A stretch of DNA of 64,000 bases from an uncultured Pelagibacteraceae bacterium. GTDB taxonomy: Bacteria > Pseudomonadota > Alphaproteobacteria > Pelagibacterales > Pelagibacteraceae. Below the pieces are notes generated by a model. The model ran no database searches and was not told the DNA's origin. It saw only the letters and a program-made list of their open reading frames with translations. A program made the translations under genes and the position numbers. Below are positions 34,459 to 43,219 of this stretch, in pieces. The stretch's first letter is position 1. The number at the start of each line of letters is the position of its first letter. The stretch covers positions 62,001-126,000 of the forward strand of contig CACPEZ010000003.1 in the NCBI GenBank assembly GCA_902633125.1. The letters run 5' to 3'.

Positions 34459-35766
34459 ATGAAAAAAATACTTAGTGTTTTAACAATTCTATTTACTTTC
34501 TCTTTTACATCACACAGTTATTCAAAAACAGAAATTCATTGGTGGTACGGAAACAGTGGTTTTCTTGGTGATGTAATTATTGAAATTGCAAATAGATTTA
34601 ACGCTTCACAAGATCAATATACGGTCATTCCTACAGGAAAAGGAAGTTATGAAGATAACATGGCGGCAACTATTGCTGCATTTAGAGCAGGCGACCAACC
34701 ACACTATTCACAGGTTTATGATGCTGGTGCTGCAATCATGGTAGCTCAAGTAAAAAATGGTGTTGTTATCGGTTTTGAAGAAATGGCTAAGAAATATGGC
34801 ATTGATGTAGATGCTGACAACTATATTCCAGGCATTAAAAATTTCTATGCCGACTCTGATGGAAAAATGATTGGTGTACCTTTCAATAGTTCAACTTGTT
34901 TGATGTATGCAAACATGGACATTTTGAAAGAGGTTGGAATTGAATCTGTGCCAAAAACTTATGAAGAATTTGAGGCCATGGCTCCAAAAATCAAAGCTGC
35001 TGGATACATTCCTTTAGTTCAAAGTCATAGTCCATGGATTTGGACTGAAAATTTCTTTTCTAGACATAATTTATTAATGTTAGATGGAAATAATGGTTAC
35101 GATGCTGTTCCTACAAAAACTTTATTCGCTGAAACTGATGCATTTGTCTATCATTGGAAGAAAGTTAAAGAATGGTATGATAAAGGTTTATATGGCTATA
35201 AAGGAAGAGCGTGGGGAGACAATCAAGCACCATTTATAGCAGGTGAAGCTGCATTTTGGTTTGGTTCTGCTGCATCATTTGGTGGAATGAAAGGTGTTGT
35301 TCCAAACTTTACAGTTAATCATATTCCTTACTGGGATTCAGTAACCAAAGGAAAAGAGTATCCAACTTTTATAGGTGGTGCCGCTAACTGGATCTTAAAT
35401 GGTCATACTGAGGAAGAGTACAAAGGACTTGCTAAATTTATAGAATTTATGGGTTCTCCAGAAATGGATCTGTATTATCACAATATGACTGGTTACTCTG
35501 CAGTGACTAAAGGTGGTATAGAGTTAGCTGAAACTATAAATTTCTATAGAGCTTCTCCATATCATAAAGCAGTTGGTGAACAATTAAGCTTAGAAGGTTC
35601 AACTATTCCTGGTGGATATAGAGCTGGTAACTGGCCCCAAATTCGTGAAGTAATTTACGAAAATATTGAGCCAATGTTAAACGGCAAAATATCAATCGAA
35701 AAAGGATTGCAGAATATGGACAAAGGTGCAGCTAAATTGTTAAAGCAATTTGCTAAAACTTTGTAA
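34459..35766 (+). CDS. ugpB: Glycerol-3-phosphate ABC transporter, periplasmic binding protein
   Basis: A 435-residue precursor (E. coli UgpB is of similar length) with signal peptide MKKILSVLTILFTFSFTSHS. UgpB-like features: EIHWWYGNSGFLGDVIIEIA, the N-terminal QYTVIPTGKGSYEDNMAATI, PFNSSTCLMYANMDILK and GGAANWILNGHTEEEYKG. It captures glycerol 3-phosphate or glycerophosphodiesters in the periplasm. A ribosome site (GAAGGATA) precedes ATG. It is the first gene of the ugp operon and is followed by a strong hairpin. Divergent glpD and downstream glpK and ugpQ support the substrate call. Confidence 0.93.
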   Translation: MKKILSVLTILFTFSFTSHSYSKTEIHWWYGNSGFLGDVIIEIANRFNASQDQYTVIPTGKGSYEDNMAATIAAFRAGDQPHYSQVYDAGAAIMVAQVKNGVVIGFEEMAKKYGIDVDADNYIPGIKNFYADSDGKMIGVPFNSSTCLMYANMDILKEVGIESVPKTYEEFEAMAPKIKAAGYIPLVQSHSPWIWTENFFSRHNLLMLDGNNGYDAVPTKTLFAETDAFVYHWKKVKEWYDKGLYGYKGRAWGDNQAPFIAGEAAFWFGSAASFGGMKGVVPNFTVNHIPYWDSVTKGKEYPTFIGGAANWILNGHTEEEYKGLAKFIEFMGSPEMDLYYHNMTGYSAVTKGGIELAETINFYRASPYHKAVGEQLSLEGSTIPGGYRAGNWPQIREVIYENIEPMLNGKISIEKGLQNMDKGAAKLLKQFAKTL

Positions 35767-35780
35767 GAATAATTAAAACA

Positions 35781-35817
35781 ATAAGGAGGGTATTAATTTA
35801 CCCTCCTTATTTATTTT
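35781..35817 (+). terminator. Terminator-like hairpin between ugpB and ugpA
   Basis: A perfect twelve-base stem (ATAAGGAGGGTA / TACCCTCCTTAT) with a six-base TTAATT loop is followed by TTATTTTT. It lies 14 bases after ugpB inside the operon and probably gives partial termination or stabilises the ugpB mRNA end, raising binding protein over permease. Confidence 0.82.
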
Positions 35818-35826
35818 TACAAAAGT

Positions 35827-36705
35827 ATGAAAAAAGTCCAATTCAAATCTAGCTATTCACAATATCTTTTCTTAGCTCCGCAGCTAGGTATATTGTTAAT
35901 TTTTTTATATTGGCCAATCATACAAACCTTTAGAGATGCATTTACAATGCAAGATGCTTTTGGATTTGGATCGAAGTTTGTATGGTTTGACAATTTTTTA
36001 TTTATTTTTGATGATCCAGCTTATTTCATAGCTTTCAAATTTACTATTATTTATAGTTTTATTATTACGTTAATTACAGGCTCAATTGGATTATTACTTG
36101 CCGTTCAGGCTAATAATGTAATGCATGGTAAAAGCACTTACAAAACACTTTTAATTTGGCCTTATGCAATTGCGCCTGCGGTAGTCGGTGTAATGGCAAA
36201 TTATTTTTTTAGTGAAAGATTTGGTCTTCTTTATCATTTATTTCACGAACTGTGGGGATTTAATTGGTACGAAAGTGTGTTCGACTCTTATATTTACGTA
36301 ATCATAGCTGGTTCTTGGAAGCAAATCAGTGCTAATTTTATTTTCTTCTTGGCTGGACTTCAAGCTATACAAAAATCTGTAATTGAAGCATCAATGATTG
36401 ACTGTAAAAATAGTTTTAGAAGATTTTGGACAATTACATTCCCATTATTAATGCCAACTACATTCTTTTTAATAATTATTAATATAACGTATGCTTTCTT
36501 TGATACATTTGGAATTATTGATACCACAACAATAGGTGCTCCTTCCGGTGAAACAAGAACTCTAGTTTATAAAGCTTACATGGATGGATTTAGAGGACTG
36601 GATTTAGGAAGTGCAGGAGCTCAATCAATAATGATGATGTTGATTGTATTAGTAATTACGATTTTTCAATTTAGATATATCGAAGGGAAAATACATTATA
36701 ATTAA
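35827..36705 (+). CDS. ugpA: Glycerol-3-phosphate ABC transporter permease UgpA
   Basis: A 292-residue inner-membrane permease with about six segments. N-terminal region LFLAPQLGILLIFLYWPIIQ and FRDAFTMQDAFGFGSKFVWF are typical of UgpA. The cytoplasmic EAA loop is VIEASMIDCKNSFRRFWTIT followed by PLLMPTTFF. It pairs with UgpE in the membrane. It starts ten bases after the intergenic hairpin and shares one base with the ugpE start. Confidence 0.94.
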   Translation: MKKVQFKSSYSQYLFLAPQLGILLIFLYWPIIQTFRDAFTMQDAFGFGSKFVWFDNFLFIFDDPAYFIAFKFTIIYSFIITLITGSIGLLLAVQANNVMHGKSTYKTLLIWPYAIAPAVVGVMANYFFSERFGLLYHLFHELWGFNWYESVFDSYIYVIIAGSWKQISANFIFFLAGLQAIQKSVIEASMIDCKNSFRRFWTITFPLLMPTTFFLIIINITYAFFDTFGIIDTTTIGAPSGETRTLVYKAYMDGFRGLDLGSAGAQSIMMMLIVLVITIFQFRYIEGKIHYN

Positions 36706-37526
36706 TGACTAGATTTATCACATCAAGTTTTTCACATTTAATTTTACTCATTGGAATACTAATCATGGTAGTTCCTGTATGGATGATTTTTGCTAGCTCG
36801 ACGCACACGAGTTCAATGATTAATATGAATGGTCTCCAAATACTTTTAGGAGATAGCTTTTATGAAAATTACTTACGAGTTTTATTATATCAGGGTGGTT
36901 TTTTTAAAGAGATAACAGCATTAAAAATGTTTTTTAATAGTTTTATCATGGCTACAGGAGTTGCAATATTATCCGTTGTTACATCTTTAATGGCTGCTTA
37001 CGCGTTGGTTTATTACAGAATAAAATATGCAACATTATTGTTTTGGATTATATTTATTACAATTTTAGTACCATTAGAGTTAAGAATTTTCCCTACTTAT
37101 TCAGTGATGGCTGAGCTTAATCTAGTGAATTCTTACTTTGGATTAATAGTTCCTATTTCAGCATCAGCTATAGCAACATTATTCTTTCGACAATTTTATA
37201 AAACCGTTCCAGATGAATTACTTGAATCCGCAAAACTTGATGGAGCAAATACCTGGAGATTTTTTGTTGATTTTTTAATTCCTTTGTCAAAAACAATGAT
37301 TGTAGCGATGTTAATATTTATGTTTGTTTTTGGCTACAATCAGTATCTATGGCCATTATTGGTAACAACTTCAGAACAATATTGGACAGTGGTTATGGGA
37401 TTAAAAATGATGTCGGGTTCAATTGTTCATCGTTTTGCTTTCGTGATGATGTCTATGGTGCCACCAATTTTAATTATAATTGTGTTGCAGAAATATTTTA
37501 TTAAGGGGGTTTTTCAAGATAAATGA
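36705..37526 (+). CDS. ugpE: Glycerol-3-phosphate ABC transporter permease UgpE (first copy)
   Basis: 273 residues, about six membrane segments, with UgpE-type features: LIMVVPVWMIFASSTH, FFNSFIMATGVAILSVVTSL, AAYALVYYRIKY, VPLELRIFPTYSVMAELNLV and the EAA loop DELLESAKLDGANTWRFFVD. It is clearly paralogous to the next gene along its whole length. It overlaps ugpA by one base and the second copy by four. Which of the two copies is the true UgpE orthologue cannot be told by eye. Confidence 0.92.
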   Translation: MTRFITSSFSHLILLIGILIMVVPVWMIFASSTHTSSMINMNGLQILLGDSFYENYLRVLLYQGGFFKEITALKMFFNSFIMATGVAILSVVTSLMAAYALVYYRIKYATLLFWIIFITILVPLELRIFPTYSVMAELNLVNSYFGLIVPISASAIATLFFRQFYKTVPDELLESAKLDGANTWRFFVDFLIPLSKTMIVAMLIFMFVFGYNQYLWPLLVTTSEQYWTVVMGLKMMSGSIVHRFAFVMMSMVPPILIIIVLQKYFIKGVFQDK

Positions 37527-38374
37527 AAATTAAACCACTTCAAATAATTGCTCATATTATTTTAATACTAGGAGTCTTGTTAATGGTAGTTCCTATTTGG
37601 ATATCTTTTGCAAGTTCTTCGCATGACTCTGTAACTATATTAACCGAAGGTATGAAGTTTCATATAGGTGATCAGCTAGCAAGAAACTATAACGAAGTTT
37701 TAAATGAAAAAGGTGGTTGGTCAGAAGAAGTGACTGCTGCAAAAATGTTTATTAATAGTTTTATAATGGCATTAGGAATTGCAACACTTAAGGTAGTTAT
37801 TTCAGCAATGTCAGCATATGCTTTGGTTTATTATAGATTTAAATTAGCTGTACCAATTTTTTGGTTAATCTTTATTACTCTACTTGTTCCTTTGGAGGTA
37901 AGGATTTTTCCAAGCTATAAAATTGTATCTGATTTAGGTTTAACAAATTCATATACAGGCCTTATCCTTCCATTAGTTGCTTCAGCTACAGCAACATTTT
38001 TCTTCAGACAATTTTATAAAACAATTCCAGATGAACTCTTGGAGTCAGCAAAATTAGACGGAGCAAATGCTTGGAGTTTTTTCATAGATTTCTTGGTTCC
38101 ATTATCTAAAACCATGATAGCAGCAATGTTTATCTTTATGTTTGTATATGGATACAGCCAATATTTATGGCCACTAATAATGACAACTGCAGAAGAATAC
38201 TGGACTGTTGTAATGGGAATGAAGATTATTTACACAGAAAGCTATGAAGGAGTTGCTCTGCCAAGAACTGCAGAAAGATTTGCGTATATCATTTTGTCAA
38301 TGATCCCACCAGTTTTAGTGGTAGTATTTTTACAAAAATGGTTCATAAAAGGATTAATTCAAACGGAGAAATAA
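37523..38374 (+). CDS. Second UgpE-like ABC transporter permease (tandem paralogue)
   Basis: 283 residues. It shares with the preceding gene LMVVPIWISFASSSH, INSFIMALGIATLKVVISAM, VPLEVRIFPSYKIVSDLGLT, FFRQFYKTIPDELLESAKLD and QYLWPLIMTTAEEYWTVVMG. The paralogues differ most in the first periplasmic loop and before the last helix, where this copy has an insertion (YTESYEGVALPRTAERF). The start overlaps the first copy by four bases (ATGA), and ugpC follows at once. It may form an alternative UgpA-UgpE' heterodimer with other substrate preference; that is inference. Confidence 0.92.
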   Translation: MKIKPLQIIAHIILILGVLLMVVPIWISFASSSHDSVTILTEGMKFHIGDQLARNYNEVLNEKGGWSEEVTAAKMFINSFIMALGIATLKVVISAMSAYALVYYRFKLAVPIFWLIFITLLVPLEVRIFPSYKIVSDLGLTNSYTGLILPLVASATATFFFRQFYKTIPDELLESAKLDGANAWSFFIDFLVPLSKTMIAAMFIFMFVYGYSQYLWPLIMTTAEEYWTVVMGMKIIYTESYEGVALPRTAERFAYIILSMIPPVLVVVFLQKWFIKGLIQTEK

Positions 38375-39427
38375 ATGAGCTTTTTAGATTTAAAAAATGT
38401 GACTAAGATTTACCCAAATGGAACTAAGGCTGTTCATGAAACTTCATTAAGTGTTGATGAAGGTGAGTTTATGGTTTTTGTAGGACCTAGTGGATGTGGA
38501 AAATCAACTTTATTAAGAATGGTTGCAGGCTTAGAGGATATTACAGAGGGTGATATTAATCTTGATGGAAAATTAATTAATGAGGTAGATCCGTCTGAAA
38601 GAGATGTAGCAATGGTGTTTCAGAACTATGCATTATACCCACATATGAATGTTTATAATAACTTGGCTTATGGTCTAAAAAACAGAGGAATTGACAAAGA
38701 AACAATTGAGCAAAAAGTAAATGATGCAGCTAAGCTGCTACAAATTTCAGATTATTTACAGAGAAAACCTTCAATGTTATCCGGAGGTCAAAGACAAAGA
38801 GTTGCAATGGGTAGAGCAATTGTTAGAAATCCTAAAATATTCTTATTTGATGAACCTCTTTCAAACTTAGATGCAAAATTAAGAATTCAGATGAGACTTG
38901 AAATCAAAAAACTTCAGCAGAAAGTTGGAGTAACAAGCATATTTGTTACGCATGATCAAGTAGAGGCCATGACACTTGCTGATAGATTAGCAGTTATTAA
39001 CAATGGAATTATTGAACAGCTTGGAACTCCTATTGAGATATATGATAATCCAAAATCATTATTTGTTGCTGGTTTTATTGGCTCACCTCAAATGAATTTT
39101 TTAGATGGTAATATAAAAAATAAAACATTATCTGCAGAAGGTTTTGAAATTAAAGATATTGATAGTGACTTTGAGGGAGAAGTAAAATTAGGAATAAGAC
39201 CTGAACATTTAAGTCAACGTGAAAATAGTTTAATTAATTTAAAAGTAGACTTAGTGGAACAACTTGGTTCTGATAATCTTGTTTATGGTCAATTAAAAGA
39301 CAAAAAAGACTTTTGTTATAGGTGTCCGGGAAATCTAACTATTGAAAAAGGTGCTGATCTAAGTCTTAATATTGAGAACAATAAATATTATATTTTTGAT
39401 AAAAGCACTGGCAAAAGAGTTAATTAA
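38375..39427 (+). CDS. ugpC: ABC transporter ATP-binding protein UgpC (MalK-like)
   Basis: 350 residues. Walker A GPSGCGKST, Q-loop VFQNYALYPHM, signature LSGGQRQRVAMGRAIVR, Walker B FLFDEPLSNLDA and H-loop VTHDQVEAMTLADR are all intact. The C-terminal ~110 residues form the MalK/UgpC regulatory (TOBE-like) domain (LGIRPEHL). It energises the UgpA/UgpE permease from the cytoplasm. The ATG follows the second permease stop directly, and ugpQ starts two bases after its own stop. Confidence 0.95.
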   Translation: MSFLDLKNVTKIYPNGTKAVHETSLSVDEGEFMVFVGPSGCGKSTLLRMVAGLEDITEGDINLDGKLINEVDPSERDVAMVFQNYALYPHMNVYNNLAYGLKNRGIDKETIEQKVNDAAKLLQISDYLQRKPSMLSGGQRQRVAMGRAIVRNPKIFLFDEPLSNLDAKLRIQMRLEIKKLQQKVGVTSIFVTHDQVEAMTLADRLAVINNGIIEQLGTPIEIYDNPKSLFVAGFIGSPQMNFLDGNIKNKTLSAEGFEIKDIDSDFEGEVKLGIRPEHLSQRENSLINLKVDLVEQLGSDNLVYGQLKDKKDFCYRCPGNLTIEKGADLSLNIENNKYYIFDKSTGKRVN

Positions 39428-39429
39428 TT

Positions 39430-40353
39430 TTGATTTTAAGCAAACCAAATCATATAAAAATTTATGGTCACCGAGGAGCAAGAGGAGATCTTCCCGAAAA
39501 CACTCTAGAAAGTTTTAAATACTTATTTGAAAACAATATTAATGCATACGAAACTGATATTTTGATTTCAAAAGATTTTATTCCTGTGATTACTCACGAC
39601 TTTAGATTAGATCCAAGTTTTACAAAAGATAACGAGGGAAATTGGATAGAGGATGAAAATATAAAAATATATGATTTAACTTATGAAGAACTTTTAAAAT
39701 TTGATGTTGGATCTTTAAATAAGTTATCTAGATATGGAAGAAGATTTGTTAATCAAAAAACTTTAGAAAATCAAAAGATACCGAAACTTTCTGAATTATT
39801 AAATTTATCCTCAAAATACATATCTGAAAATCTATTAATAAATTTAGAAATTAAATCTACGCCTGATGAGGAAAATCTAACGCCGACTCCAGAAGAAATG
39901 GTTAAACTAGTTATGCAAGAGGTAAATAAGTCAACCTTACAAAATAAAATAATTGTTTCATCATTTGATTGGCGAACACTGACAGAAATGAAAAAACTTT
40001 ACCCTGAAATTTCAAGAGCTTATTTAACTTTTCAACAACAGGCTGGAATTAAAATTAAAAATACAATTTATAATAGATCTCCATGGATGAGTTACATGCC
40101 CTTTTTTGAAAATCATGAATTACCGAAAATTATAAAATCACAAGGCGGAGAAGCTTGGCATCCATACCATAAAGATATTACAAAAAAACTAGTAGATATT
40201 TCTCATCAAGAAAATTTGCCAGTGAACGTTTGGACAGTAAACAAAGATTACGACATGTTAAAAATGGTTGAGTATGGTGTAGATGGTATCATGACAGATT
40301 ATCCATTGAAGCTTAAAGAACTTTGTGAGAAAGAAAATATAAACTGGTTTTAG
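39430..40353 (+). CDS. ugpQ: Glycerophosphodiester phosphodiesterase (cytoplasmic UgpQ type)
   Basis: 307 residues. Hydrolyses glycerophosphodiesters to glycerol 3-phosphate and an alcohol. Motifs: YGHRGARGDLPENTLESFKY with the catalytic His and Glu, AYETDILISKDFIPVITHDF with the metal site and second His, LLINLEIKSTP, and the C-terminal VWTVNKDYDMLKMVEYGVDG then TDYP. No signal peptide, so it acts after import by Ugp. The start is TTG 39430, two bases after ugpC; no better ATG precedes the conserved block. Confidence 0.94.
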   Translation: MILSKPNHIKIYGHRGARGDLPENTLESFKYLFENNINAYETDILISKDFIPVITHDFRLDPSFTKDNEGNWIEDENIKIYDLTYEELLKFDVGSLNKLSRYGRRFVNQKTLENQKIPKLSELLNLSSKYISENLLINLEIKSTPDEENLTPTPEEMVKLVMQEVNKSTLQNKIIVSSFDWRTLTEMKKLYPEISRAYLTFQQQAGIKIKNTIYNRSPWMSYMPFFENHELPKIIKSQGGEAWHPYHKDITKKLVDISHQENLPVNVWTVNKDYDMLKMVEYGVDGIMTDYPLKLKELCEKENINWF

Positions 40354-40362
40354 TTTATTTTA

Positions 40363-41085
40363 ATGGATTTAAATATAGTTAGTAATGAGGAAAAGTTTTT
40401 AGCTGGAAAACTTGAAGGATATACTTTAAAAGGTGCTGAAAATAAATTTGATGACAAAGGAAATCCTTTACCCTTTCCAGGTTGTGCAATAATTTGTAAT
40501 ATTCCTCGTAATACCAATTTATCCGATGAAATTAGTAGTTTTCAAAAAAAAATAAAAAATTTTAATCCAGAAAAAACTTATTTCTATTTACCTCAATCTA
40601 GTTTTCATATGACGTTATTTGATTGTTGTAATTTAAATACAAAAAATACAAATAATTGGCCATCAGATATAGATCTTGATATGGATCACAAAGATATAGC
40701 TTTTGAATTAAATAAAAGAATTAAAAACTATAATTTTCCAAAAGAATTTAATCTTAAACTAAAAACATTTTTTGGTGGTTATAGTATTATTTTAGAACCT
40801 TTTTCTAAAAAGGATGAAAAAATTCTTAGAAATTGTAGAGACGAACTAAGTAGCTTATTAAAAATTAAATTTGAAAACCATCAAAGATATACTTTTCATA
40901 TTACTTTGGCATATATCTTAAGAGAGCTTAGTGAGATAGAAATAAGTAATTTAATTGAATTTAATAAAAAACTATTTTTAGACTTTAGTAAAAAATTTCC
41001 AAAAATTACTTTTTCAAAACCTGAAATGTGTACTTTTGAGAACATGTTAGAATTTAAAAGTGTTAATCCTTCCAGCTTGTATTAG
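40363..41085 (+). CDS. 2H phosphoesterase superfamily protein (DUF1868-like)
   Basis: 240 residues with two HxT motifs: SSFHMTLFDC (H82, T84) and YTFHITLAYI (H179, T181), the hallmark of the 2H superfamily of RNA ligase-like and cyclic phosphodiesterases. The N-terminal LEGYTLKGAENKFDDKGNPL and PFPGCAIICNIP fit the DUF1868 branch. Soluble and cytoplasmic. It starts nine bases after ugpQ in the same orientation and 42 bases before glpK. In this context a role on cyclic glycerophosphate or inositol-type cyclic phosphodiesters is conceivable, but this is inference. Confidence 0.83.
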   Translation: MDLNIVSNEEKFLAGKLEGYTLKGAENKFDDKGNPLPFPGCAIICNIPRNTNLSDEISSFQKKIKNFNPEKTYFYLPQSSFHMTLFDCCNLNTKNTNNWPSDIDLDMDHKDIAFELNKRIKNYNFPKEFNLKLKTFFGGYSIILEPFSKKDEKILRNCRDELSSLLKIKFENHQRYTFHITLAYILRELSEIEISNLIEFNKKLFLDFSKKFPKITFSKPEMCTFENMLEFKSVNPSSLY

Positions 41086-41127
41086 TTTTTACTTTTAGAA
41101 AAAAAAATTTAGGTATAGACTTAAATT

Positions 41128-42606
41128 GTGAAAAAATTTCTTGTTGCTATTGACCAAGGCACAACATCAACTAGAGCAATTCTCTTTGATTTAGATGGTA
41201 ATATAAAATTTACATCCCAGTTTGAATTTAATCAATATTTTCCAAAAAATGGATGGGTGGAGCATAATCCAAACGAAATTTGGCTTACAACTCTAAAAGC
41301 GTTGAAAAAAGTAATAAAAAAAGCATCACTATTAAGAGGAAAAATATTAAGTATAGGAATAACTAACCAGAGAGAGACAACTATTCTTTGGAATAAAAAA
41401 ACAGGAAAACCAGTCTACAACGCAATTGTTTGGCAAGATAGAAGAACCCAAGACTATTGTGAAGAGTTAAAGAAAAAAAATTATGAAAAAATTTTTAGAA
41501 AAAAAACTGGATTATTTATTGACCCATATTTTTCTGCAACTAAAATTAAATGGATACTAGAAAACGTAAAAAATGTTAAGAAACTTTTAAAAACAAATAA
41601 TTTATTATTTGGTACTGTTGATACTTTCCTTATTTGGAAACTTACTAATGGGCAACATCATTTAACAGAAGCAACTAATGCTTGTAGGACCATGTTATTT
41701 AACATTAATAATAATAAATGGGATAAAGAAATCTTAAAAAAACTTAAAATTTCTGAAAATATTTTGCCAAAAGTTAAAAATTCAGCTGATAATTTTGGTT
41801 TAACAAGTAAGAGAATTGTCGGCAGTGAAATACCAATATCAGCAGTTCTAGGAGACCAACAAGCAGCTGCAGTAGGACAGTCATGCTTTGAAAGAGGTTC
41901 AGTAAAAAGCACATATGGAACTGGTGCCTTTGTCATAATGAATACTGGTTCAAAAAAAATTTATTCTAAAAATAAATTATTAACAACAATATGTTACAGA
42001 TTGAATGGAAAAAATACTTATGCTCTTGAAGGATCTATTTTTATTGCAGGTGCAGGTGTACAATGGTTAAGAGATAAATTAAAATTTATTAACAATGCTT
42101 TTGATACGGAAACAATTGCTCAATCAAAAAAAAATAATGAGGGTGTATACGTTGTGCCTGCCTTCAGTGGAATGGGAGCACCTTATTGGAGGCCTGATGC
42201 AAGAGGGGTAATAACAGGTTTAACAAGAAATAGTGATTGGAAAACTTTAGTTAGAGCAGTATTAGAGTCAGTTGCCTATCAAAGTAATGATTTATTTAAT
42301 GCAATGAAAAAAGATGGTTTAAAACCAACTAAACTTAAGATTGATGGAGGCATGGTAAAAAACAACTGGTTTTCGCAATTTTTATCTGACATCATAAATA
42401 TAAATACAGAAAGACCAAAGGTATTAGAAACAACTGGTTTAGGAGTAGCCTTACTAGCTGGATATCAAATTGGATTATTTAAATCATTATATCAAATCAA
42501 GAGGAAATGGAAAAAAGATAAAATTTTTAAGCCTAAAATAAACCGAAAAGTTAGGAACGATTTAATAAATGGTTGGAAATTATCAGTTCAGAAAGCTCTA
42601 TTATAA
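41128..42606 (+). CDS. glpK: Glycerol kinase
   Basis: 492 residues, the full FGGY-kinase length. Phosphorylates glycerol to glycerol 3-phosphate with ATP. Seen: AIDQGTTSTRAILFDLDGNI, NGWVEHNPNEIW, GITNQRETTILWNKKTGKP, NAIVWQDRRTQDYC, GDQQAAAVGQSCFERGSVKS, YGTGAFVIMNTG and LKIDGGMVKNNWFSQFLSDI. The start is GTG 41128. Together with GlpD, Ugp and UgpQ it completes conversion of glycerol and glycerophosphodiesters to dihydroxyacetone phosphate. Confidence 0.97.
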   Translation: MKKFLVAIDQGTTSTRAILFDLDGNIKFTSQFEFNQYFPKNGWVEHNPNEIWLTTLKALKKVIKKASLLRGKILSIGITNQRETTILWNKKTGKPVYNAIVWQDRRTQDYCEELKKKNYEKIFRKKTGLFIDPYFSATKIKWILENVKNVKKLLKTNNLLFGTVDTFLIWKLTNGQHHLTEATNACRTMLFNINNNKWDKEILKKLKISENILPKVKNSADNFGLTSKRIVGSEIPISAVLGDQQAAAVGQSCFERGSVKSTYGTGAFVIMNTGSKKIYSKNKLLTTICYRLNGKNTYALEGSIFIAGAGVQWLRDKLKFINNAFDTETIAQSKKNNEGVYVVPAFSGMGAPYWRPDARGVITGLTRNSDWKTLVRAVLESVAYQSNDLFNAMKKDGLKPTKLKIDGGMVKNNWFSQFLSDIININTERPKVLETTGLGVALLAGYQIGLFKSLYQIKRKWKKDKIFKPKINRKVRNDLINGWKLSVQKALL

Positions 42607-42636
42607 AAAATACAGATAAAAATTTAATTGTCGTTT

Positions 42637-43191
42637 ATGAAATATATAAATTTTATTCTTTTATTTTTGCTAAGTATTTTTAATTCAAATTATTCACAGG
42701 CTAATGATTTAGTAATAAGCGAACTGCAGAAGGGTGGGAAAATTGTATTTATAAGACATTCACTTGCACCTGGAAATGGAGATCCTAACAATATTGATTT
42801 AACAAAATGTGATACTCAAAGAAATTTAAATCAACAAGGGATAGAGCAATCAAAAAAAATTGGAAAACTATTTAAAGAAAATAACATTAAAATTGATAAA
42901 GTCTTATCTAGTGAATGGTGCAGATGCAAAGATACTGCAAGATTTGCCTTTAATAATTATGAAACCTTCAAAGGTTTAAACTCTTTTTATCAAGAGAAGT
43001 TTTATAAATATAAAGATGAACAAATTAAGAGTTTAAAAAAATATATATTTAACTGGAATAGTGAGAAAAATCTTATTTTAGTAACACATTTTGTAGTTAT
43101 TTCAGAAATGTTAAATTTTGGTACTTCATCTGGTGAAATTGTTGTTATAGATAAAGATTATAAATTTATAGGAAGTATTGAAACCATGTAG
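42637..43191 (+). CDS. Exported histidine phosphatase-superfamily protein
   Basis: About 184 residues with a hydrophobic signal sequence (INFILLFLLSIFNSNYSQA). The phosphate pocket motif is IVFIRHSLAPG (RHS in place of RHG), followed by QRNLNQQGIEQSKKIGKLF, VLSSEWCRCKDTARFAF and the second catalytic His in LILVTHFVVISEML. Periplasmic phosphatases of this type release phosphate from small esters. I chose ATG 42637 rather than the upstream in-frame TTG 42628. It lies 30 bases after glpK and may belong to the same phosphate-ester theme. Confidence 0.83.
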   Translation: MKYINFILLFLLSIFNSNYSQANDLVISELQKGGKIVFIRHSLAPGNGDPNNIDLTKCDTQRNLNQQGIEQSKKIGKLFKENNIKIDKVLSSEWCRCKDTARFAFNNYETFKGLNSFYQEKFYKYKDEQIKSLKKYIFNWNSEKNLILVTHFVVISEMLNFGTSSGEIVVIDKDYKFIGSIETM

Positions 43192-43219
43192 TAATTATAC
43201 ATGAATATTATATTGAATT

